From assembly GCF_003752365.1 (NCBI RefSeq), contig NZ_RJUO01000004.1:36348-100347 (forward strand): DNA of 64,000 nt, written 5' to 3'. The translations under genes and the position numbers were made by a program. The notes under the pieces are model-generated. The model did no database searches. It had not been told where the DNA came from and worked only from the letters and a program-made list of their open reading frames with translations. Positions 25,099-34,551 of the stretch are shown here, one piece after another; positions within the stretch are counted from its first letter, which is position 1, and every line of letters begins with the position of its first letter. This DNA comes from Frondihabitans sp. PhB188. Its GTDB lineage: Bacteria > Actinomycetota > Actinomycetes > Actinomycetales > Microbacteriaceae.

Positions 25099-26298
25099 CT
25101 ACGCCGGCGTCGCCTCGTACGTCTCGTTTCTCGCATCTACGGTTACAGGTTCCGGCAGGATGGGCGGCATGTCCGACGAATCGACTTCGAGGGTTGCCCC
25201 GTAGAGGTCCTCGACGCTTTCCTCGGGAACACCCAGGAGACTTGCCACGGGAGCGGCTCCGACTGCGCCGTTCTGGAATGCACCGATGAGGGCACCCAGT
25301 AGGCGGCCAGGCAGAACGCTGCGCTCAGCAAGAGTCTCCGTGCGCGCATAGAAGCGCTTCTGGAGTTCCTCGTCTCCGAGGCGATTCGCGAAGCCGCTGA
25401 CGCTCCCGGAGAGGACAAAGTCACGGCCTTCCGCGTTCGTACGGCCAAGATTGTGCAGGCGGAAGGTAGCTGTTTCGCGCGACACGTCACAGTCGAGCAT
25501 CAAGCGAGCGACTGCATGAATGAGTGATCGGCTCGATGCGTTGATAGCTTCGTCGACCTTCTCCGGAGGTAAAAGGAATGCGGCCGCGAAGGCGTTTACA
25601 AACCTTTCCTCAACGCTGGAGGCGCGGAAGTTGGTGTCGCTTGTCACGGCGACTCCGCCCTGAATAAGGACGTGTCCTAGTTCGTGCGCCAACGTGAAGA
25701 GTGCGCGGGCACGAATCTGATTGGCATTGACGGCGATGAGTCGCAGGCGGGGGTCTGTGATCGCACCCCCTAGGACTGCGTCGTCGAACCGTTCCAAGAG
25801 GACATCGATGCCGAGCCTGTCGGAAATCGCGCGCGCAAGAACGTTGAATCGGGATGCGCCGTCAATGTCCACGCCCAGTTGATTCCGCGCCCAGGCCGCC
25901 AAGGCCGCAGACGACGCAACGTAATTGCGGAAGTCGACCGGCGGCTTGCTCTTCCAGTCCGGCACACTCTGCAAGGAGGGGGCGTCATCAATAGCCGTGA
26001 CGAGTCGAGCCAGGCTGCGCAACCGTGCCACGAGGGGACTCGTCTGCGCGCGAGTCTCCTCCGCCGTCCGTGCTGCAACTGAGACCTCCGCAGCCAACGA
26101 TTGCGGTTCGAGCAAAGCGAGTGGTGACAAGCCAAGGGCTTTGGCTATCGCAACGATCTCCTGAGCCTTCACAGCCCTGTTACCCGACTCGATCTGCGAC
26201 ATTGCGCTGCGGGAGATGCCGATGGTCGACGCCAAGACCTGGGATTCCATCCTGGCGGCCTCACGAGCAGACCGAATCAGGGCGCCAACATTCTCCAC
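25099..26298 (-). CDS. XRE-type regulator with ImmA/IrrE metallopeptidase domain
   Basis: 399 residues from ATG 26298, with GTGGAGA upstream. Residues ~5-62 form an XRE helix-turn-helix (SQVLASTIGISRSAMSQIESGN). Residues ~155-290 are the ImmA/IrrE metallopeptidase, with zinc motif TLAHELGHVL and downstream Glu region VEERFVNAFAAAFLLPP. The C-terminus is helical and ends in an acidic tail. Members cleave repressors or act as antitoxins for adjacent PIN-like toxins. The companion gene follows after three bases, so they form an operon, probably autoregulated by the XRE domain. Confidence 0.85.
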   Translation of the reverse strand: MENVGALIRSAREAARMESQVLASTIGISRSAMSQIESGNRAVKAQEIVAIAKALGLSPLALLEPQSLAAEVSVAARTAEETRAQTSPLVARLRSLARLVTAIDDAPSLQSVPDWKSKPPVDFRNYVASSAALAAWARNQLGVDIDGASRFNVLARAISDRLGIDVLLERFDDAVLGGAITDPRLRLIAVNANQIRARALFTLAHELGHVLIQGGVAVTSDTNFRASSVEERFVNAFAAAFLLPPEKVDEAINASSRSLIHAVARLMLDCDVSRETATFRLHNLGRTNAEGRDFVLSGSVSGFANRLGDEELQKRFYARTETLAERSVLPGRLLGALIGAFQNGAVGAAPVASLLGVPEESVEDLYGATLEVDSSDMPPILPEPVTVDARNETYEATPA

Positions 26299-27584
26299 AA
26301 ACTGAGCTTAACAGTGATTTCGATTTTCAAAAACCCCCCAGACGTGTACAGTCCTCCACCTCACGGCGCCGCACTAATCCGACCTGAGATATGGATTTCA
26401 GTAACTGCCAGCCGAGGGCCTCAATCCGAACGAGGCAATGGGCAAGGACGCGCACAACTCCCGAGAGACACGCCGACTTCGCGTTGAGTGGTCACCTTGG
26501 AGCCGTAGTGACGCCGCGAGATGCACGGATCCTGTCGGGGTGATTTACCCGGTGGCCGCCCCGCGCATTCAACCCGGCTGCATGAAGAGCGCGTTGCGAC
26601 TGTCAATCGACCTCAATCGCCGCAATGTTTTGGCCAAGCTAGGTGAGAATCGTCCGTTCATAGAGATACGTCACAGCTTTCTATCAGCCTCCAAGACGGG
26701 CGGCAAACCTTCCCTCGCGTTCGTTGCTCGCTCCACGCCTCTTCACGACGTAATTTGGGCAGAAACCAAAAATCGGGCCTAAACCCCAAATCTCACCAAA
26801 TCTGAGAGCGGTTCGCAAAAACAAGGCCCCTCGCCCACACGACAGCTGACAATCGCCAGACTAATTGTCCGAGGCAGCCCTTATTTTCCGGGGGTGTTCA
26901 CGCTTTTTGTCGGACGGATTTTGATGCCTTTTTGTCCCGTTCCGCAGCTGCATTCGCCAACCTAATCTAAGCTCCAACAGCAGTCGACAGCCCGTCGATC
27001 TGAATCACCGTGGCGTGCGGATTATCCATCGACTGCCGATTCGTCGACGAACGCCTCTTCCGCGGGGCGCATGCCTGTGACTTCTCGGCCTAAATGGCAA
27101 ATTCTCAATCTCGATGGCTGAGCCACGCCATTGATCTGGACTGCTGATTTAGCGTGGGTCCCGCCATGATGTCTAGAGCGAATGGGCGCAAGCTCGTTTC
27201 CGGAATGCCGAATAATCTGGCGGAGGCTAAGCGCGTGAAGAACGCAACTCGGCTCTGATCAGGTTGCCGAGAAGCCTCCGAGGTCTCTCGCGATCCGGCC
27301 GATCGGGGCTTCGCCCCGGCGAGCGACCGCAACGACGTCACGGCGGAACTTCAATAGGAATGCATTGGGCACGCGAGCCATCCTTCCGTCAGTACCGAAA
27401 CCCGCACAGCGCAGAAGCCATCCAAACCGACAGCAGTCCCAAGCGGCCCGAAACCTGAACCCCACGCCATTACTATTTATGCTCGGGCAAGGTTGGGAGG
27501 ATTGCCCGTCATGTAACCAGAAAAGTATTGGGGGGCAGACCGTATGAATATTGGATGTGTTTTGCAAAATACGCAGGTTGCGTT
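26299..27584. other. 1.3-kb gene-poor, low-GC stretch
   Basis: No convincing gene is seen; the frame 26438-26782 is judged a chance frame. TTTTTGTC occurs twice about 22 bases apart (26908 and 26928), next to TTGTCCGA (26874) and TGTCGGACGG. An old transposase remnant lies at 27259-27381, and its terminal sequence at 27422-27440 equals 22442-22460. The base composition is clearly lower in GC than in the flanks. Confidence 0.55.
27259..27381 (-). pseudogene. Transposase orfA remnant (older IS, copy 2)
   Basis: From ATG 27381 the frame reads the same N-terminal helix as copy 1 at 20975-21136 (FRRDVVAVARRGEAP, RIARDLGG) before ending in a stop. The flank with the element terminus follows at 27385-27440. 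Copy 2 was never split by the IS3 element, which confirms the ancestral joint of copy 1. Confidence 0.7.
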
Positions 27585-28448
27585 ATGAGGCGGCTGCGCT
27601 ATCCGGTAAATGAGCGATTCGCAGAGGCTTGGGCGCATCAAGTAGGCGTGGGCATCGGCGCTTTCGGGCTCCTAGCGGCAGCCGTTTTTGCCTTTAACGG
27701 AAGCGACAAGTCGTCTGTTCCTGCTTTAGCGACCTCGGGGAGCACGCTAGCGGGAGCCATAGTCGCGGCTTTCCTGGGACTTTCTTCGCCTGGAAGGTCT
27801 CGACTAATACTGTCGTTAGTTGGCTTCTTGTTTTCCGCCGTCGCGTCGATACTTTTTTGGGGCGTCGTAGGAGAAGCCTCGCAAATTCTTCTCGCTGTGC
27901 CGCCCTTGGTCCTGTTAGCACCCCTTGTGGTCGATCTTATTCTCACCCTTCAACAGCGTTCCCTCCACCGTCGCACAGTAAGACGATTGCTGAGGCGCCG
28001 TGATCGACGGAACCTCGACGGGACTGCCATCACACTTGCGCGAGGCATGACGGGGACTGAAGTACGGAACCTGCAGGAAAGGCTGAACTTAAGTCTTCCC
28101 GCACCCGTTCTCGCAATTTACACATGGCGCAATGGCCAACGGCCTAATAGTTCCCCAGGTGCTTGGCGAAAGGGGCGTTTCCCTGGGCTAAGTGAAGGCC
28201 TGAGTGCAGGCGAGAGGGAACTTAAGGCTTACAAGTCAAGAACGGGTGAAAGTCTTAGAGGAGAGACATGGATAGTCCTGGCAGATGCCAAGCCCTTCTA
28301 TTTTGTACTTCGTCTGTCCGTCTTACGCCTGAAAGCGCCAGGGCTCGTGCTCATCGACGGTCAAACCTCCCTCGAAAATGCAACTACCGAAAGTCTTTCC
28401 GATTTTTTGCGAGAGTGGCAAATTTCGGCTCAAGATGAAGGGCTTTAG
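27585..28448 (+). CDS. Membrane protein with SMI1/KNR4 (SUKH)-like domain
   Basis: 287 residues from ATG 27585; in-frame upstream starts exist but add no recognisable sequence. About three hydrophobic segments occupy residues ~18-110. A basic linker (QRSLHRRTVRRLLRRRDRR) leads to a soluble domain. Its start GTEVRNLQERLNLSLPAPVLAIYTWRNGQ matches the SUKH pattern, in which such domains bind toxins as immunity proteins. The end (SLSDFLREWQ) also fits. GC and codon use are lower than in core genes, so recent transfer is likely. No toxin partner is adjacent. Confidence 0.6.
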   Translation: MRRLRYPVNERFAEAWAHQVGVGIGAFGLLAAAVFAFNGSDKSSVPALATSGSTLAGAIVAAFLGLSSPGRSRLILSLVGFLFSAVASILFWGVVGEASQILLAVPPLVLLAPLVVDLILTLQQRSLHRRTVRRLLRRRDRRNLDGTAITLARGMTGTEVRNLQERLNLSLPAPVLAIYTWRNGQRPNSSPGAWRKGRFPGLSEGLSAGERELKAYKSRTGESLRGETWIVLADAKPFYFVLRLSVLRLKAPGLVLIDGQTSLENATTESLSDFLREWQISAQDEGL

Positions 28449-29154
28449 TCGCAGTGAAGCTGGCCCTCGCATTTGCTGGAAAAAGAGGCTGCGCCCACCC
28501 GTAGGGCTTGCGGAAGTCGGAGCCAAAGCGTTCTAGCGATTTGTACTGCATTGCCCGAAGCTCTGCTTTTGCGGACTCGTCGAACACGCCTGAATCGAGA
28601 ATGCCCGTTGCTTACAGTTGACGAACCGTGCGCAAGGTGAAGGCCTCCCCATGGCGCGCAAAGCGTTCGACGAGTTCAGGGAATTCTGAGTCCGGGGCGC
28701 CGTATTTGGCCAATACGGCGGACTTGACAGCTAGCTCCTGAAGAGTTCGGACACGAGCCATAGCGCCTCCCGGAAATCCTCCTTCCAGAAGCCACGTCAC
28801 CTCAGCGAACGTTCGCGGCGCAAGGGTCGCCTGCCCGCGAATCACATGGAGGAAGCCCTCAAGGACTTTCGTGTCCGCGGCCTCTTCGTCGGCGTACTGC
28901 CGGTCGAGGAAAAGGTCCAAATTGGTCGCCGCCCAGCTGACGGCTTCGACCGCAGATTCGTGAACGCGCCACGACGCCGCGAAAGCCGCACCGTGCGTGT
29001 CTTGAAGCCGTCGCCGGAAGTCAGCCAAGGGCGCGTCTTGAGTTTCGTCGTCTTGCCGCCATGCGTCATCGAAGCGGGTAAGAAACTCGGCTACCTCAGT
29101 CGTCTCGACATGATCCCTGGGTTTGCCGAACATTATGTGCTCGTCCAACGCCAT
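28384..29154 (-). pseudogene. DUF5677-family gene interrupted by an in-frame TAA
   Basis: The first 180 codons (29154-28615) carry the DUF5677 helical core, including TWLLEGGFPGGAMARVRTLQELAVKSAV. A TAA at 28614-28612 stops translation. The same frame then continues with family-like sequence (FDESAKAELRAMQYKSLERFG, then DFRKPYGWAQPLF) to a stop at 28384. One base substitution would explain the break. Homology past about 28470 is doubtful because the frame runs into the convergent SUKH gene. DUF5677 proteins have no settled function; several sit in defence islands. Confidence 0.65.
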
Positions 29155-29235
29155 CCCGCTCGTGTCACGCAGACTCCGTGATGGCTATTGAACCGAACTC
29201 TGCCCGTTCGCGACAGCCAGGGCCCTGAGTCTCGA

Positions 29236-31272
29236 CTAGGTCTCTGGTGCCGGGGGTTGCCCGTGCTGCCGAAGGAACTTGACGCGCTCTTCTTCACGAC
29301 GACTCTCCAAGTCGCGGAAGAGTCGTGGATACCACTCAATCTGTTCCGTGGCTCCTCCCGGAAGCGGCCATTCGTCGATCGCTAGGCGCACGTGAGTGGC
29401 ACTTCGGTGGACTTGGGTGGCGAGGTATTCGAGAGATGGCTTTCTCCCGGGGCGCGAGAGGATCTCGTGGAGCGCGGGGAGGTCGATGTCCGCCAGTTCT
29501 CGACCTGCGATTGGCAGATGGGCGAGGTCGTCGCGGGGAGGCGACCAGACGACTGGCTCCGATAGCCCGTGTAGAAGGAGGAAAGCTTGCGCGTAGTCGT
29601 CGAGCATCGCGAGGACGCCGCTGGTGATGGTCATCGAGAATGTCGTGAACGTGGAAGTGCGGTCGGGTTTCCCAAGGTTCAACCATTCGCGGGGAGCTGC
29701 GGAGTCATCGGCCCCGGTCAAGCGAGAGTACATGTAGCGGCGCACGAGCTTGTGGCGAGTATCGCCGCCTGAGTGAAAACCGGCCCTTTCCGCAATCTCG
29801 GTCCACTCACGCCAATCGAGGAAGTTGTCCCAGTCCAGCCCCGGACGCAGTTCGTAACGCACCAGGGCCGTGGTTCGTTGAAGCATGTTTGCTAGTTCGC
29901 ATATCTGGCTGAGCGTATGCGTCGTCGCCTTTGCGCCGCCGAGAAGGTTGTTGCGAAGTTGTCGCCTCAGCCACCCCTTTGCCGCGGTCGGCGCGTGCTC
30001 GACGGAAGCGTAACGAGACACGAACGCGACTCCGGCAATAAGGGCTGTCCGAAGAGCCGCCGACGTGTAGTCGCCGCCGTAGTCGAGTGGTTGAGTCCAG
30101 TTGCTCCAGATCTGTTCGGGCAGGTGCGCGCTAGCAGGATAGGCGGCGATCTGTTTGCCGTGCAGCTCCCGGCCCGGCCGAAGCGGTGTCTGGTGGACGA
30201 GCCGGTGCAGAGTCGACAAGTCACGGTCGACGCTTCGGAGAATGCGTCGCCTCAGAGAGAAGCTGGCGCCAGGGAAGCGAGAGAGGATCTCAAGAGCACT
30301 ACCCTGACTTCTTGAGTTGAACTCGGGCGGACTGCCGTCTCGATAGCTGAAGCAAATGTGCCGAATCAGCTCCTCGGTTTCCCGGTCGTGGTGACTAAGC
30401 ACTTGAACTGCGAGTGACGCCAACGAGCCCATGGTCAGGGAATCGTCGGGAGCGTCAGCCCCGACATGGACGGCTCTCTCTCCAAGGCCCACGAGCGTTC
30501 CAGGTTCTTCGCGCGCCGCGCCAGCAACTTCCGCGGCGAGATTGGCGTGGGAGGCAGCGATCATGATCGCCCGAAGGTCAGCGAGGATGCTGACCTGTCC
30601 GTCACTGCTCAGTACGTCATTGATGAATGACTGTGTGGCGATGATCGGAGATCTGGGACTAAGCGGTTCTTCGCGCCACGACCCTAGGAGCCGATACGAG
30701 CAAAGTCCGGTCGGGTTGACCTCGAATGGAAGTCGCGTCTGACAGCGGAGCGGGTCCACTGATCGACGAACCTTGCCGCGTGGTACCACCAGGCGCTGTC
30801 CGCATGCCGGGCATGCATCGTGCAGGAGGGTCCGGTGGCGCAGGCATAGAAACGTCCAGCTGAGACGCCAGGACAACTGGAAGGCTCCCCCGCTCTCTTC
30901 GAGGCAGTCCACGCAGAAGCGTGTGCCGGTGCCGAAGGCCCAATGACGCCGCAGGACGATGTTGCCGTCCTTCGTGAAGGCGATCCCGCGGCCCTCATAC
31001 CTCCGCATCGACATATGGCGAAAGAGGTCTGGAGCGATGCCGAGTCGCGTGGCGACGAGAGCGCCGAGGTCAGGCCGCTGGGCGGTGCCCAGCCGGTCAA
31101 TGTCGCGATTCGCCACTTTGCCGATCTCCAAATGGGAGTACAAGTCTGACAACGCGGTGCTCGTATGTAGAGCACGTCGAACCAGGAAGCTCTCGACTGA
31201 TTCGCCTACGACGGGCTGAACTTGCTGACGAAAGGGTCGGGCCAGAACCGGCGGTGTCGGACCAGCGGCCAT
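29236..31272 (-). CDS. tniQ: TniQ/TnsD-type target selector of a Tn7-like element
   Basis: 678 residues from ATG 31272, two bases after the tnsC stop and with a CGAGGAAC ribosome-binding site. The TniQ N-terminal signature is present: VGESVESFLVRRALHT, then a zinc ribbon (FCVDCLEESGG, LCLRHRTLLHDACPACGQRL, residues ~120-165). The long C-terminal region has additional helices, as in TnsD proteins that recognise a DNA site. It would link a target site to TnsC. It is the last gene of the tnsA-B-C-tniQ operon. Confidence 0.85.
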   Translation of the reverse strand: MAAGPTPPVLARPFRQQVQPVVGESVESFLVRRALHTSTALSDLYSHLEIGKVANRDIDRLGTAQRPDLGALVATRLGIAPDLFRHMSMRRYEGRGIAFTKDGNIVLRRHWAFGTGTRFCVDCLEESGGAFQLSWRLSWTFLCLRHRTLLHDACPACGQRLVVPRGKVRRSVDPLRCQTRLPFEVNPTGLCSYRLLGSWREEPLSPRSPIIATQSFINDVLSSDGQVSILADLRAIMIAASHANLAAEVAGAAREEPGTLVGLGERAVHVGADAPDDSLTMGSLASLAVQVLSHHDRETEELIRHICFSYRDGSPPEFNSRSQGSALEILSRFPGASFSLRRRILRSVDRDLSTLHRLVHQTPLRPGRELHGKQIAAYPASAHLPEQIWSNWTQPLDYGGDYTSAALRTALIAGVAFVSRYASVEHAPTAAKGWLRRQLRNNLLGGAKATTHTLSQICELANMLQRTTALVRYELRPGLDWDNFLDWREWTEIAERAGFHSGGDTRHKLVRRYMYSRLTGADDSAAPREWLNLGKPDRTSTFTTFSMTITSGVLAMLDDYAQAFLLLHGLSEPVVWSPPRDDLAHLPIAGRELADIDLPALHEILSRPGRKPSLEYLATQVHRSATHVRLAIDEWPLPGGATEQIEWYPRLFRDLESRREEERVKFLRQHGQPPAPET

Positions 31273-31273
31273 C

Positions 31274-32383
31274 TCAGATGTTCCTCGGGTCAATGAACTG
31301 CCATAGTCCACGGTCCAGCATCTCGACCCGACGGGTTCTCCCTACGGCCTTGCCGCGTTCAATGGGTGACCGGTCCAGGATGTCCCGATCGACGGCTTCT
31401 TTCCCGGTGTCGATTGCAAGTGCATTGGCTCGGCTCAGGAGCGAGATCAAGGGTTTGAAGTAGCCGAGAGTGGTCTGGTAGACGTATGCGGCGTGGGTGT
31501 CCGACAGCCAGCCGGGCTCTGCTGCAACGAGGCGAAAACGCTCTTCAAGGATCTCCAGGACGTCTACCCACTCGTTCCAGCGCTCCTCGGTTCCATGGAG
31601 GAGTGGACCGACCTGGAATGAGGTCGTACGCTCCAGCAGCATCACTCTGGTCTTGTCGGCCTGGTCATCGTCCAACGGTTTGTCGAGGATCTCGACCATC
31701 ATGTGCCCGACAGCCACAAACGTGAGTCCGGACATGTTGACGAAGTGACGAAGCGTGTTGTGCGTGTCCCGGCTCGATTTGCCTTCGAAGCGGAGGGCTT
31801 GGACCTCGTCGATTACGAGGAGTCTGGTTCCTGCCTCCCGCAACGCGTGCTCCGCTGCGCGTCGCAAGTTGGTGATCGTCACGCCGATTGGGGCGTCGAG
31901 GAACTCGCAAATCAGCTCGAATAGTTCGCGTGGTGTAACGGCTCCCGGCAATGAGATCCGCACAACCGGCACGAAATCGGGGAATTCCATGAGGCTTTGG
32001 GGGTCGACGCCTCGGTCGTCGGCCTCGAAGTGGATGCACTCGTAGTACCACCAGGCCGCAAGAGTGTTGGCGATCTTTGATTTGCCTACGCCCGCCGGCC
32101 CGCTGAGGAGAAGCATGTCGTTGGACTCGCTGCTCCCAGCCTCATCGGCTTTGATCGCCACCTGGAGTTGCTCGAAGACATCGTTGGCCAACGAGGTGAA
32201 GATCAGCGGCCCGGCTTTGAGGAAGCGACGCCGCGCTCTATCAAACCGCCTCCGCTCCAAGGGCGTCATTGCGGCGAGATCTTCCGCGGACACGTGGCCC
32301 GGATCCATCGCATTCATCTGAGCAACGTCGCGCATCCATTCCCTGCGCATCTTGCCGCCCCGCGAGAGAGCTGGTCCTGTCAT
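31274..32383 (-). CDS. tnsC: TnsC/TniB-type AAA+ ATPase of a Tn7-like element
   Basis: 369 residues from ATG 32383, overlapping the tnsB stop by four bases. Walker A is LLLSGPAGVGKSK (~92-104), Walker B is TRLLVIDEVQALR, and a sensor-like strand reads LTFVAVGH. The N-terminus (LTPLERRRFDRARRRFLKAG-like helix) and C-terminal helices fit TnsC/TniB. The protein forms ATP-dependent filaments that carry target information from TniQ to the transposase. All motifs appear intact. Confidence 0.9.
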   Translation of the reverse strand: MTGPALSRGGKMRREWMRDVAQMNAMDPGHVSAEDLAAMTPLERRRFDRARRRFLKAGPLIFTSLANDVFEQLQVAIKADEAGSSESNDMLLLSGPAGVGKSKIANTLAAWWYYECIHFEADDRGVDPQSLMEFPDFVPVVRISLPGAVTPRELFELICEFLDAPIGVTITNLRRAAEHALREAGTRLLVIDEVQALRFEGKSSRDTHNTLRHFVNMSGLTFVAVGHMMVEILDKPLDDDQADKTRVMLLERTTSFQVGPLLHGTEERWNEWVDVLEILEERFRLVAAEPGWLSDTHAAYVYQTTLGYFKPLISLLSRANALAIDTGKEAVDRDILDRSPIERGKAVGRTRRVEMLDRGLWQFIDPRNI

Positions 32384-34551
32384 GACTGTCTCGTGCCCAG
32401 TTCCGGCCGTGACCGGAAGGTTCTGAAGTCGACGGTCGATAGGCCCCGCCGGCGGGGCGGAGTCGGTTTTGAGTCCGCGCTTTGTATCGCATCCGGCTTC
32501 AACGCGGGCCCCTGTTCGACGGATGGAGTTACGGCCGATGGCGCGGAGGCCAGGACGAGTTCCTGAGAGCTATCTCGCCGGACGCCGCCAACCACAGGGA
32601 TCGAATCAGACGGCTCGGCCAGGTCGATGGTGTGAGTGTCATCTGCTCCACCGAGGGTTTTCAGAATTTTCACGGAGTGCAGGTCAACCTGCTCGCGTGC
32701 CTTCGTGCCGATCATGACCAGGTCTGGTTCTTGGGACATCATGGCGTCGAAGACAAAGTCGACAAGCGCCTGCTCGATCTCACGCTCCGTCTTAGCCGCG
32801 GGGCACATCTCCCGAATCTTCTTGAGAGTGTGCCGGCCAAAGGAAGGTGAGTAGTTGCGGGCATACCTCCAGGTGAGGGTGTGGAGTATGCCGTTGGCGT
32901 CGACTGTATAGATCTGTCGGAGATCGGCAGGGTGGTAGTGAAAGACGAACGACCCGTCAGGTTCGGTGCCGCGCAGGTGCCACAGCTCATCAAGGTCGGG
33001 ACCGCCGTACTTGAGGTAGTGCATCTGCACACCCGCGCGGTGGATCTTTCGTTTCTCGAAGGGGAGCATGCGGATCCACTCGAACTGCCAGGCAGACACT
33101 CGTGGGGCGCCGTACTCCTCGACCAGCAGAGTCCACGCTTGGTAGGGCGACAGGCCCTTGATCGCTGTTCCCGGGTAAACGAGTCCTTCGTGGACCTTGT
33201 GGTGGTAGATCTCGTCGATGAATCTCTGGAAGTGGTCCTCGAAGAGGTCCAGGGTCATGACCACGCCCTCGAACGGGTCCTTACCGCGAGCCCACACGGA
33301 TCCGCCGAGGTAGTTGGCGAACTGTTGCAAGAACAGGGCGATGATCGTCAAGAACATCCGTTCAATGATCGCTTTGTCCGTCGGGGTGAAAGCGCGAACC
33401 GCCTCAACGGAAATACCGTTCTGGGCGGCGACCGTCGTGGTGTAGTTCGCAACGAATGGCTTGCCGTTGTCGACGAGGAGGACATCGGGGGTGCCAACGA
33501 ACAGCCGCGGAAGAGTTGATCGTTGTGGATAGTCCTCGCTGATTCTCTCCATGGGGCGGGGTTGCATGCAGCGGGCAAGGGCGACGCCGACACCGAACGC
33601 GTCGGTCTCGTACGTCATGGACCAACCGCCGACGCCGCGCGATCCGACGTCCAAGAGGAGGGTCAGCTGGGGCCGGAAGGGCTTCTGGGTCACCGGGTCG
33701 ACGACGGGCAGGTCGACAATGTAGGTATCGGCCACGACCAGCTCGCCGACGCGGAGCGCCTGTCGGAGCACTGACGACGCCTCGGGGATGTTCGCGATCG
33801 AGCGCCGCGATGCAGCGGAGCCAGTGGTGAGGGGATTGCCGTTTTCGGCGAGTTTAAACATGCGGCGCAACGTATTGTCGGACGGCATCTTCGGAGGCTT
33901 CTCGAACTGCTTCAGCTCCCGGCGCAACTGCCGAATGTGGCTCTGCCAGTTCTTGGTCGACTCGTATCGCGCCGTGCGCACCAGCTCCTCGATCGCGACG
34001 CTGATCCGCGGATCCTGTCGGTGCCGTCGTTGCTTCCGGTAACGACGGTCGATGATCCCGACAGGGCCGTCGTCGGCGTAGCGATTTAGGAGTCGCTTGA
34101 GGGCCTTGATCTGCCCTTCAAGCGTCCGCGCCTTACGCATTTTCCCTTCCCGCGTGTACCGCTCAGGACGCCCCATGCGGATTCGGGCGACTGCTTCGAT
34201 TCGGCGGGACCTTCGCTTCTCGTGCCTGTCGAAACCACCCGGGCACCGGCTCTCGTCTTCGGCACCGGAGTAGTAGCCCGTCAACACCAAACGAACGTCA
34301 TCCAGGTCCTCGTCGAACTTCCGGCGGCCAATCTCCAGAAGGTTCTCCCGAATGAAGTGCAGGTCAACAAGGTCCTCTTTCGGCCGCACGATGGCTTGTC
34401 CGGCGAACAGCGCATCCACGAGCGTCACCGTTTCAACCAGGCGACCCAGGTCATCCAGCAGGTCAACGAATCCGCCGGAAAGCGTTCCCGTGTGAACGAG
34501 GTCCTCGCCCCAGAGGAAGCAGCCCTGATCAAGCCCAACGACTTTGGTCAC
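32380..34551 (-). CDS. tnsB: TnsB/TniA-type DDE transposase of a Tn7-like element
   Basis: 723 residues from the start at 34551, overlapping tnsA. N-terminal DNA-binding helices (~60-220, many Arg/Lys) precede an rve/Mu-type core. Catalytic residues are visible: Asp in VVADTYIVDLPV (~275), Asp in DVLLVDNGKPFV (~361) and Glu in TDKAIIERMFL (~397). A Mu-type C-terminal beta barrel and a Pro/Arg-rich tail follow; the tail is where TnsB contacts TnsC in known systems. It cuts and joins the 3' ends of the transposon. Confidence 0.9.
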   Translation of the reverse strand: MTKVVGLDQGCFLWGEDLVHTGTLSGGFVDLLDDLGRLVETVTLVDALFAGQAIVRPKEDLVDLHFIRENLLEIGRRKFDEDLDDVRLVLTGYYSGAEDESRCPGGFDRHEKRRSRRIEAVARIRMGRPERYTREGKMRKARTLEGQIKALKRLLNRYADDGPVGIIDRRYRKQRRHRQDPRISVAIEELVRTARYESTKNWQSHIRQLRRELKQFEKPPKMPSDNTLRRMFKLAENGNPLTTGSAASRRSIANIPEASSVLRQALRVGELVVADTYIVDLPVVDPVTQKPFRPQLTLLLDVGSRGVGGWSMTYETDAFGVGVALARCMQPRPMERISEDYPQRSTLPRLFVGTPDVLLVDNGKPFVANYTTTVAAQNGISVEAVRAFTPTDKAIIERMFLTIIALFLQQFANYLGGSVWARGKDPFEGVVMTLDLFEDHFQRFIDEIYHHKVHEGLVYPGTAIKGLSPYQAWTLLVEEYGAPRVSAWQFEWIRMLPFEKRKIHRAGVQMHYLKYGGPDLDELWHLRGTEPDGSFVFHYHPADLRQIYTVDANGILHTLTWRYARNYSPSFGRHTLKKIREMCPAAKTEREIEQALVDFVFDAMMSQEPDLVMIGTKAREQVDLHSVKILKTLGGADDTHTIDLAEPSDSIPVVGGVRRDSSQELVLASAPSAVTPSVEQGPALKPDAIQSADSKPTPPRRRGLSTVDFRTFRSRPELGTRQS

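Noticed and set aside
26438..26782. 114-codon frame in the low-GC gap
   Set aside because: No ribosome-binding site, mixed composition and no recognisable motif; judged a chance frame.
29155..29235. TGT/ACA-type Tn7 end between the DUF5677 remnant and tniQ
   Set aside because: A GCGACA sequence is present but in the wrong orientation for an end enclosing the tns operon, and no matching partner end was found.
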